A program made the translations under genes and the position numbers. 31,020 nt of DNA from Paenibacillus sp. (GTDB lineage: Bacteria > Bacillota > Bacilli > Paenibacillales > Paenibacillaceae), in assembly GCA_029256665.1 (NCBI GenBank), contig JAQSXN010000001.1, forward strand, positions 1-31,020. The letters run 5' to 3'. The notes below the pieces were generated by a model, which was not told where the DNA came from, searched no databases, and worked only from the letters and a program-made list of their open reading frames with translations. Of this stretch, positions 16,766 through 23,425 are shown piece by piece (the stretch's first letter is position 1; the number at the start of each line of letters is the position of its first letter).

Positions 16766-18834
16766 GATTGGAACTATCGATGGCGCATGGGATTGGAAGG
16801 CTCGTCGTCGTTGACGGTCGCGGAAGGGAGATCGCGTTCGCGGAACAGCCTTACCGGTACGCGATCGAGGGACGCGCCGGAGCGATCGGATTTCGGGATG
16901 ACGGCATGGCATCGGCGATGACGGAGGACGAGGATCTAATCGAGGCATCCGGTTCATTCTGCGCGTCCGGCGTGACTTTCCGCCAGGTGATGGCGCGAGT
17001 CGGCGAAGGGTGGCGCGAGACGATCGAGCTTAACAATCCGGGCGACGAGACCGTGACGATGGATTGGATCGACTTCGGCTTCGGAGCGGAGCTGCGGGGC
17101 CGAGGCCATTGGCGGCTATGCGCCGTCCCGTTCCGCGTGGGGCTGGACGGCGGCATTCATGATTATTCCGCGCGGCAGCTCATGGATGGGGAAGGTCGCA
17201 ACGCCGTGTACGCGGATCCGTCGCGGGATAACCCTCCGCTCAAGGAGCGGGGCTTGCGTTCGGAAGCATGGGCGTGGGGAGACGGGGAGACGGGCATCGT
17301 CATCGTGAAGTACAACGATAAGCAAATCGAATACGCGATGGCGGAATCGATTTGCGACGAGGGCGGATGCCAGGCCCTCCGGTTCGGGGGAGCCGGATTC
17401 GCCTATTACGGAGAGCCAAGCGGGGCGCAAGCGCTGGAGCCCGGCGGTACCTTTCGATTCGGAGACACGTATTATTTTCCTTACTCGGGAGGCCACGAGT
17501 GTGCCAATGCCCTTTACCGGTCGTTCCTCGAAGAGCGAGGCCATACGCATGCGCCGGACTACGACCCTCCGATCCACTGGAACGTTCTCTACGATATCGG
17601 ATGGCATCACTCCGACGAAGAGAAGCTCCGGCAGCACTATCATCTGCCCGCCTTGCTCGCGGAAGCGGCCAAGGCCAAGGAATGCGGGTGCGAGCTGCTG
17701 TATTTGGACCCGGGCTGGGAGGTGGCGGAGGGGCTGACGCTCTGGGACGAATCGCGGCTGGGAACGGTGTCCTCCCTTGTGATCGAGCTGGATGAGCAAT
17801 ACGGGCTCAAGCTGGGTTTCCGTACGATTCTGCGCGCCTACAAGCAGCATTGGCCGGAAGCATGGTTGGTGAAAGACGCTTCCGGACAGTCGGTGCGCAC
17901 GGAGAAGCTGGAAGCGACGTGGGGCTACAGCTTCTGGGAGCCGTGCTTGAGCGATCCCGCGTATTTCGCAGAGAAGCTGGAGCGCATTCTGGCCATTGCT
18001 CGTCAAGGAGTCCGGTTCGTCATGCTGGACGAAATGGATTGGCGCGGTCCGTGCCATGATATAGGCCATGGACATCCGGTTCCGTCGACTCCGCTGGATC
18101 ATGTCCTGGCGGTTTACCGGCTCGCAAGGGAAATCCGGCGGTCATGCCCGGAGGCGCTGCTTGAAGTGCATGATCCGGTGTCGCCCTGGACGACGACCCT
18201 CTACGCGCCGACCTATTTCGGGCAAGGCAAGGAGGGGATCGGCAGCTACGACGAGAATTGGGGCTTCGAATACATGTGGAACTGCATCGAGGACTTGAAG
18301 TCCGGCAAAGCGATGTCGCTGTATTACTACAATCTGGGCTGCAGCATCCCGCTGTACCTGCATGTGACGATGGCGGCGGACAACGACAACGCTTTGTTCT
18401 TCTGGTGGGCGGCCTCCACCGTGCGGCATATCGGCATCGGCGGCCGCTCCAGCCATCCCAGCATCGAGATAGCGGGAGAATTGGCCCCCTACGACCGGGA
18501 ACGAAGGTACGCGGACTATCGGTCCGCGATGTCTCTCTATCGCGAGCTCAAGGCTTATTACGTGAGAGGGACGTTCCACGGCATTTCGGAGCGGGTGCAT
18601 CTTCACACGTTGGAAGGGAAAACGGGCGGGGTCCTTAACGCGTTCAACTTGGACGAAGAGGAGGCGGAACTGATATTCCTCGTCCCGGGCCGGCTGTTTA
18701 ACGGGAACGGTCCGTTGCCGGTTGCCGGAGCGGCCGCGGATTGGAAGGCGGACGGCCGCGTCGAGTTCCGCGTCCGGCTTGGGCCGATGTCTCCCGTCGT
18801 CATTCGGGTCGGGGATGCCGTACGGCGCGAATAA
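16762..18834 (+). CDS. GH36-like glycoside hydrolase (alpha-galactosidase-related fold)
   Basis: A 690-residue cytoplasmic protein. The layout is that of clan GH-D: a large N-terminal beta domain (about 1-265), a barrel starting at HWNVLYDIGW, and a C-terminal beta domain ending SPVVIRVGD. The segment LLYLDPGW (D316, W319) matches the position of the GH36 DDGW motif. VRFVMLDEMDW (D423, E424, D426) falls where GH36 has KWD with its nucleophile. LEVHDPVSPW (D471) follows. The motif wording differs from standard alpha-galactosidases, so both substrate and catalytic residues are uncertain. Its ATG overlaps the stop of the GH78 gene, so both are made together and probably act in sequence on imported oligosaccharides. 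It is the last gene of the first locus; a strong hairpin follows 28 bases after the stop. Confidence 0.72.
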   Translation: MRLELSMAHGIGRLVVVDGRGREIAFAEQPYRYAIEGRAGAIGFRDDGMASAMTEDEDLIEASGSFCASGVTFRQVMARVGEGWRETIELNNPGDETVTMDWIDFGFGAELRGRGHWRLCAVPFRVGLDGGIHDYSARQLMDGEGRNAVYADPSRDNPPLKERGLRSEAWAWGDGETGIVIVKYNDKQIEYAMAESICDEGGCQALRFGGAGFAYYGEPSGAQALEPGGTFRFGDTYYFPYSGGHECANALYRSFLEERGHTHAPDYDPPIHWNVLYDIGWHHSDEEKLRQHYHLPALLAEAAKAKECGCELLYLDPGWEVAEGLTLWDESRLGTVSSLVIELDEQYGLKLGFRTILRAYKQHWPEAWLVKDASGQSVRTEKLEATWGYSFWEPCLSDPAYFAEKLERILAIARQGVRFVMLDEMDWRGPCHDIGHGHPVPSTPLDHVLAVYRLAREIRRSCPEALLEVHDPVSPWTTTLYAPTYFGQGKEGIGSYDENWGFEYMWNCIEDLKSGKAMSLYYYNLGCSIPLYLHVTMAADNDNALFFWWAASTVRHIGIGGRSSHPSIEIAGELAPYDRERRYADYRSAMSLYRELKAYYVRGTFHGISERVHLHTLEGKTGGVLNAFNLDEEEAELIFLVPGRLFNGNGPLPVAGAAADWKADGRVEFRVRLGPMSPVVIRVGDAVRRE

Positions 18835-18861
18835 ACAGCTTGCGATTGATAAGGACAATGA

Positions 18862-18895
18862 AAGGGCCGCGACGGCACTAGCCGCCGCGGCCCTT
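18862..18895 (+). terminator. Strong GC-rich hairpin ending the first sugar operon
   Basis: Arms at 18862-18876 and 18881-18895 pair over 15 positions with one A-C mismatch and a four-base loop. It starts 28 bases after the last gene. The T-run is missing (TTCAACA follows), so it may work with Rho or mainly as an mRNA 3' end. Confidence 0.65.
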
Positions 18896-19340
18896 CAACA
18901 TAACGAGCCAATGGGCGACTTACGGCAACGATGCGATCGAAGCTTCTCTCATTACGGATATTATTATTGGTTTCGAGACGGATCACGAAGACTTTATCGT
19001 CATCGAACCGAATGTTCCGATTCAAGGCAGCAGCTATATACAAGCGGCTCCGAGCGGAGATGACGAGGACCATATCATCGTCGAGCTGCGTTTGGTCAAC
19101 GGCGACTCGTTTAAGCATTACAGCTATGCTACGCCCGATACCGGTGAGGTTATCGAACTTTTCCTCCAATATTGGGGACATCAAAAGCTGCCCGATTGGA
19201 GCGAATGGACGGATATTACGGATCAGTTTTAGGATAATGCCCGCTTTCATGACAATCTTGCGGTAGAAGGACTAAACTATCATCTTCCGATTGACGATCA
19301 TATGGTTAAGCGAACCTATACGGCTGCCCGGCATGCCTAG
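18882..19340 (+). pseudogene. Decayed gene: no start codon, in-frame TAG, family unknown
   Basis: The frame with codons at multiples of three from 18882 reads like real protein: ITSQWATYGNDAIEASLITD from 18900, then acidic and aromatic segments such as DDEDHIIVELRLVNGDSFKH and VIELFLQYWGHQKLPDWSEW, to a TAG at 19230-19232. The same frame then continues sensibly (DNARFHDNLAVEGLNYHLPI) to a second TAG at 19338-19340. The frame has no ATG, GTG or TTG ahead of the coding-like part; an ATA stands at 18900 where a start might have been. The 5' end lies inside the preceding terminator hairpin. Codon use is less GC-biased than in neighbouring genes. I read this as a small gene that lost its start and gained a stop. 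The coding nature is inferred from composition, not from a known family. Confidence 0.55.
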
Positions 19341-19380
19341 TTATAAGAGCAGCGCATCGTGTTCATACTAATCATAGTAG

Positions 19381-19409
19381 TCTATCGAACGGCGATAGAT
19401 TGCAATCTA
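19381..19409. promoter_or_regulatory. Overlapping palindromes upstream of pullulanase, candidate operator
   Basis: TCTATCG (19381-19387) and CGATAGA (19393-19399) form a seven-base inverted repeat with a five-base spacer. It overlaps a perfect 14-base palindrome, TAGATTGCAATCTA, at 19396-19409. These end just before the ribosome binding site (AAAGG at 19413). They could bind a repressor or fold in the mRNA near the start site. I found no clear promoter in the gap. Confidence 0.4.
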
Positions 19410-19428
19410 CCGAAAGGTCGTGACGGCC

Positions 19429-21918
19429 ATGCAAAGCACAATGAACTCTCCCATTCTTACGGAGCGTCCGGCATCCGCCCATAGAACCGCCTATATTTCC
19501 GGCAACTTCCGGACGCAGGCGGGAATAGAAAGCGACTGGTCCACGGACGAAGAAAGGCTTCGCATGATCAACATCGGCAACGATTTGCATATCCTGAAAG
19601 TACCGCTGAATCCCGGCCATTACGAATATAAGGTAGCCATCAACGGCGACTGGAGCGAAAATTACGGCGTCAACGGGGTGCGGGGAGGCGGCAATATTAC
19701 GTTCAAGCTTGACGCCCCCAAGGAGGTAACGTTTATTTTTCACGACGATGCCGCATCCAAGAGAGTGGCGCAGCGGGTTGAAGGCAAACCGAACTCCGAT
19801 GCACCGGGAGCGACATGGGCCGAACTGGATGCAAGCTATTATTACGACGGTGACGATCTTGGCGCGGTTTACGATGCGGGCGCAGCCACGCTAAAGCTGT
19901 GGGCGCCTACGGCGGACGCGGTTGCGGTCCGTTTCTACGATAAAAACAATGCCGAACGGGAAATTGGCGCGGCCCCCCTAGAGAAAGGAGGGCGTGGCGT
20001 CTGGTCCTTGACGGCAACGCCTGATCTGCTGGATATCGCGGATCTTAGAGGCTATTACTATCAGTACGAGGTTACGCACGGAGAGACGACGCGAAGGGTG
20101 CTGGATCCCTATGCCAAGTCGATGGCGGAATTCAGGGTAAGTCCCGCGGGGCTCCCGCTTGGAAACGGCCGCGACGCCGTCGGCAAAGCGGCGATTGTCG
20201 ATCTGCGGGACACGGATCCCGCTGGAGGACTCCATTTTGCCCGGATTGAGGGTTACCGGCGCAGAGAAGACGCCATCATCTACGAGACGCATGTCCGGGA
20301 CTTCACCTCCGATCCGGAGATCGAAGGGGAACTGCGGGCGGGATGGGGCACCTTCCGGGCGTTCATCGACAAGCTGGACTACATTCGTTCGCTCGGCGTC
20401 ACGCACGTGCAGCTATTGCCCGTCATGGCCTGGTATTACGGCGACGAAGCCGCCATGTCGCAGAGGGAGCTGCTTCCGTCCACGGAGAACAACCAGTACA
20501 ACTGGGGGTATGATCCGCATGGTTATTTCAGCCCGGACGGAGCGTATTCCGAGAACCCGCGCGATCCCGAGCTGCGAATCAAGGAGCTCAAGGAGTTGAT
20601 CGCGGCAATCCATGAGGCGGGCATGGGCGTTATCTTGGACGTCGTGTATACGCATATGGCCAAAGCTTGGCTGCTGGAGGATATCGTGCCGGGTTATTAC
20701 TTTTACCGTAGCGTTGCGGGCGAGCTGCTGGGCGGCTTCGGCAGCAATCTGGCCACCAACCACAAGATGGCGGAGAAGCTGATGGTGGATTCCGTGAAAT
20801 ATTGGTTCAGCGAATACAAAATCGACGGCATGCGCTGGGACATGATGGGCGACGCGACGTATCCGGCGGTGCAACGCGCGTATGACGCAGCGGCCGCGAT
20901 CCATCCGAATCCGCTGTTTATCGGCGAAGGCTGGCGGACGTTCGCGGGCCATATCGGAGAGCCGTCCCTTGCCGGCATGGGCGCGGACCAGGACTGGATG
21001 AACAAGACGGACGACGTCGGCGTGTTCTCCGACGAATTCCGCAACGAGCTCAAGTCCGGCTTCGGCAGCGAAGGCGAGCCCCGCTTCTTGACCGGCGGGG
21101 CGCGGCACATCCATACGCTGTTCCGCAATATCAAAGCCCAGCCGCATAACACGCCGGCGGATGCTCCGGGAGACATGGTGCAGTACCTGGAGGCGCACGA
21201 TAATTTGACGTTGCACGACATCATCGCCGTCACGCTTCGGGCGGATCCGTCGAATCCTGCCGACGAACGCCGCATCCATCGCCGCCTGCGGCTCGGCCAT
21301 GTGCTGCTTTTCACGTCGCAGGGGACGATCTTTATGCAAGCCGGGCAAGAATTCGGCCGGACGAAGCGTTGGAACGGGGATGGGGCGCCAAGCGCGCATG
21401 CTCATCCGCACTTTAACCATCACGGCGACATTATCGGCTACTTCGTGCACAATTCCTACGATTCTTCGGACGACATCAACAAGTTCGACTGGGGCAAAGC
21501 GACGGACGGCGCGCGATATCCCGAGCATGAGCGGACTAGGCGATACACGGCCGGGCTTATTCGGCTCCGCAAATCGACGAACGCGTTCCGATTGGGCGAA
21601 ATTGCTGTCGTGGACAAAAACGTAACGATGGTGAACTCGCCGGAAATCGGGGAGATCGATCTCGTTATCGCCTATCGCTGCCAATCGACGGACGGAACGG
21701 GAAGCTACTACGTCTTCGTCAACGCGGACGAGCGGGAGCGGTCGTTGTCGCTGGCATCGTTGCCCGAGGATTTGACCCGCGGCGAGGTGCTGGCGGACGG
21801 GGAGTCGGCCGGAAGCGCGGAAGTGGCGGAGCGCGCGGGTTTCCGCCTGTCGCGAGAGGCGATCGCGCTCGAGCCTTTGACCGCGGTGATCATTCGGATG
21901 CCGAGTGCGGAGGATTAG
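19429..21918 (+). CDS. pulA: Type I pullulanase (GH13), cytoplasmic
   Basis: An enzyme of about 829 residues that cleaves alpha-1,6 branches in pullulan, glycogen or maltodextrins. Seen: an N-terminal beta module (YISGNFRTQAG ... YEYKVAING), a CBM48-like domain with TLKLWAPTADAVAVRFYD, the type I pullulanase signature YNWGYDP at 357-363, then the GH13 regions DVVYTH (404-409), DGMRWDMMGD with nucleophile D471, GEGW with acid/base E500, and AHDN with transition-state stabiliser D591. All catalytic residues are present. There is no signal peptide, so it works on internal or imported glucan. AAAGG at 19413-19417 suits the ATG at 19429 better than the GTG at 19420. It is a single-gene unit with its own terminator, and may serve glycogen metabolism rather than the neighbouring sugar loci. 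Confidence 0.92.
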   Translation: MQSTMNSPILTERPASAHRTAYISGNFRTQAGIESDWSTDEERLRMINIGNDLHILKVPLNPGHYEYKVAINGDWSENYGVNGVRGGGNITFKLDAPKEVTFIFHDDAASKRVAQRVEGKPNSDAPGATWAELDASYYYDGDDLGAVYDAGAATLKLWAPTADAVAVRFYDKNNAEREIGAAPLEKGGRGVWSLTATPDLLDIADLRGYYYQYEVTHGETTRRVLDPYAKSMAEFRVSPAGLPLGNGRDAVGKAAIVDLRDTDPAGGLHFARIEGYRRREDAIIYETHVRDFTSDPEIEGELRAGWGTFRAFIDKLDYIRSLGVTHVQLLPVMAWYYGDEAAMSQRELLPSTENNQYNWGYDPHGYFSPDGAYSENPRDPELRIKELKELIAAIHEAGMGVILDVVYTHMAKAWLLEDIVPGYYFYRSVAGELLGGFGSNLATNHKMAEKLMVDSVKYWFSEYKIDGMRWDMMGDATYPAVQRAYDAAAAIHPNPLFIGEGWRTFAGHIGEPSLAGMGADQDWMNKTDDVGVFSDEFRNELKSGFGSEGEPRFLTGGARHIHTLFRNIKAQPHNTPADAPGDMVQYLEAHDNLTLHDIIAVTLRADPSNPADERRIHRRLRLGHVLLFTSQGTIFMQAGQEFGRTKRWNGDGAPSAHAHPHFNHHGDIIGYFVHNSYDSSDDINKFDWGKATDGARYPEHERTRRYTAGLIRLRKSTNAFRLGEIAVVDKNVTMVNSPEIGEIDLVIAYRCQSTDGTGSYYVFVNADERERSLSLASLPEDLTRGEVLADGESAGSAEVAERAGFRLSREAIALEPLTAVIIRMPSAED

Positions 21919-21939
21919 TCGGAATAGAAACATGAAACG

Positions 21940-21977
21940 ACGCAAGCCCGGCGATTTTGTCGCGGCTTGCGTTTTTT
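21940..21977 (+). terminator. Intrinsic terminator after the pullulanase gene
   Basis: ACGCAAGCC at 21940-21948 pairs with GGCTTGCGT at 21964-21972, with further GCGA/TCGC pairing inside, followed by a run of six T (21972-21977). It lies 21 bases after the stop codon. Confidence 0.85.
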
Positions 21978-22014
21978 GCAGAATGGCGGCGAAAGTCGTG
22001 AAACAAAATATCAT

Positions 22015-22042
22015 TTGCAAAAATCAGGAAATTTGATATCCT
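22015..22042 (+). promoter_or_regulatory. Probable promoter of the LacI-family gene
   Basis: TTGCAA at 22015-22020, a 16-base spacer and TATCCT at 22037-22042 make a moderate sigma-A promoter. ATATCA (22008-22013) and TGATAT (22034-22039) form an inverted repeat around the spacer that could serve autoregulation. Confidence 0.4.
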
Positions 22043-22076
22043 ACAAAGGAATCACACGGGAGGGGAGAGTGCAGTC

Positions 22077-23129
22077 ATGAAACCGGTTACGGTCTACGAT
22101 ATCGCCAGGGAAGCAGGCGTTTCGGTCGCGACGGTGTCGCGAGTGCTGAACAATACGGCGCCCGTCAAGAAGACGACGAGAGACAAGATCAACGATTTGA
22201 TCGACAAGTACCAGTTCCAGCCCAACGCGCTTGCACGCAGCCTGTTCAAGAAGGAAACCAGCATGATCGGCGTCATACTCCCGGACATTACGAATCCCTT
22301 TTTCCCCGAGGTATTGGCCGGACTCGAGCAAGAGCTGCGCAGAAAAGGGTATACGATCTTCTTATGCGACACCGTTTCGTTAAACGGAGATTACGAGGAG
22401 CAATACGTCAGGGAGTCGCAATACTTGAATTTGCTGCTGGAGAAGCAGGTGGACGGGCTGGTCATGATCGGCGGCCGCATCAACCTCGCGAAGCCGGACA
22501 AACGTCTCGTGCAAGAAGTTGCCGAAGTGGGCAAACGCCTGCCTCTGCTGCTGATCAACGGCCATCTGCCGGGGCAGCGGCTGAACCGAATCTGCGTCGA
22601 CGAGAAGGCGGGAGCGGAGCTCGCGACGGAGCATCTCGTCGATTTGGGACATCGGCAAATCGCGTTTGTCGGCGGGTATCGCAAAATGTCGAATACGCTG
22701 CAGCGCATTCAAGGCTTCCGGACGATCATGGAGAAACACGGGCTTCAGGTCCGGCCGGAGTGGATGCTGGACGGCGGCTTCTCCGTGGAACGAGGCAAGT
22801 TGTTTATGCGCGAGCTGCTCGCGGGGAACGAGCGCCCGACCGCGATCTTCTGCGCCAACGATCTTGTGGCGATCGGCGTCATGAAGGAAGCGTACAAGGC
22901 AGGCCTGCGAGTGCCGGAGGACCTGTCCATCATCGGCTTTGACGACATTCCGTTCGCCTCCCACAGCATCCCGGAGCTAACGACGGTATCCCTGAAGTGC
23001 TACGACGTCGGCAAAGGAGCGGCGGAGCTGATGCACGGCATGATCTCCAAGAGCAAGATCCGCAGAACGACCGTCATCGAGCCGGAGCTCGTGGTCAGGG
23101 AAACGACGGCGCCTCCGGGGAGGGACTAG
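22077..23129 (+). CDS. LacI-family transcriptional regulator
   Basis: A 350-residue regulator with the classic N-terminal LacI helix-turn-helix VTVYDIAREAGVSVATVSRV (4-23) and a hinge helix near 45-60 (QPNALARSLF). A periplasmic-binding-protein-like sensor domain follows, with IGVILPDITNPFFPEV and, near the end, VPEDLSIIGFDDIPFA. It binds palindromic operators centred on CG-type steps and releases them, or tightens, when a sugar or phosphosugar binds. GGGAGGGGAG about ten bases before the ATG fixes the start. It stands directly upstream of and collinear with the GH35-permease-binding protein operon, and is the best candidate to bind the three operator boxes in the intervening gap. CcpA-like cofactor use cannot be excluded, but position favours a local repressor. 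Confidence 0.9.
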   Translation: MKPVTVYDIAREAGVSVATVSRVLNNTAPVKKTTRDKINDLIDKYQFQPNALARSLFKKETSMIGVILPDITNPFFPEVLAGLEQELRRKGYTIFLCDTVSLNGDYEEQYVRESQYLNLLLEKQVDGLVMIGGRINLAKPDKRLVQEVAEVGKRLPLLLINGHLPGQRLNRICVDEKAGAELATEHLVDLGHRQIAFVGGYRKMSNTLQRIQGFRTIMEKHGLQVRPEWMLDGGFSVERGKLFMRELLAGNERPTAIFCANDLVAIGVMKEAYKAGLRVPEDLSIIGFDDIPFASHSIPELTTVSLKCYDVGKGAAELMHGMISKSKIRRTTVIEPELVVRETTAPPGRD

Positions 23130-23159
23130 AGCGAGAAATAAATATTTTTTAAAATCCAA

Positions 23160-23188
23160 TTGACAACGCTTACATCATGCCATACAAT
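23160..23188 (+). promoter_or_regulatory. Sigma-A promoter of the GH35 operon
   Basis: A consensus TTGACA at 23160-23165, a 17-base spacer and TACAAT at 23183-23188 make the clearest promoter in the window. Transcription would start near 23195, leaving a leader of about 230 bases. The first operator box covers the -35 and spacer. Confidence 0.8.
23161..23174. promoter_or_regulatory. LacI/CcpA-type operator box 1
   Basis: TGACAACGCTTACA matches the cre-type consensus TGWAANCGNTNWCA at all positions but the fourth. It overlaps the -35 element, so a bound repressor would block RNA polymerase directly. Confidence 0.6.
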
Positions 23189-23225
23189 CTGAATTACGAA
23201 GAGGAAGGCGCAAGCCGGCCGACAA

Positions 23226-23239
23226 TGAAACCCGTTACA
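23226..23239. promoter_or_regulatory. LacI/CcpA-type operator box 2
   Basis: TGAAACCCGTTACA matches the same consensus except for one central base (position 8). Its centre is 65 bases from that of box 1, and it lies downstream of the transcription start, suitable for roadblock or looping. Confidence 0.5.
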
Positions 23240-23257
23240 CAAGCATACCTACACAAC

Positions 23258-23292
23258 GACACACTTCTTTGATTCTAGCGCAGACACACTTC
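23258..23292. repeat. Direct repeat GACACACTTC in the leader
   Basis: Ten identical bases at 23258-23267 and 23283-23292, spaced 25 bases. A short inverted repeat (ACCGA/TCGGT, 23298-23310) followed by ATTTTGG comes next. Function unknown. Confidence 0.45.
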
Positions 23293-23381
23293 AGAGGACC
23301 GAGTATCGGTATTTTGGCAGTTGTTTGAATAGTTAGGCAAGGGGTGTGTTTTTGTTTTGCCCAAAATATTAACGGGTTTCA

Positions 23382-23395
23382 TGAAACGGGTTACA
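23382..23395. promoter_or_regulatory. LacI/CcpA-type operator box 3
   Basis: TGAAACGGGTTACA differs from box 2 at only two central positions and from the consensus at one (position 7). It overlaps a perfect 12-base palindrome GTTTCATGAAAC (23376-23387). It lies about 30 bases before the GH35 start codon. Confidence 0.5.
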
Positions 23396-23425
23396 TATTT
23401 GGTTTTCAAACAAGGAGGCAGACCA

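Noticed and set aside
18911..19063. ATG-initiated frame inside the decayed gene
   Set aside because: Its product is rich in Arg, Ser and Tyr and lies one base out of phase with the frame that reads as real protein, so it is a shadow.
20413..22020. A 535-codon open frame on the - strand opposite the pullulanase gene
   Set aside because: It mirrors the codon pattern of the real gene, its product is rich in Arg, Val and His without any domain, and it has no ribosome binding site. The pullulanase on the + strand has all catalytic motifs.
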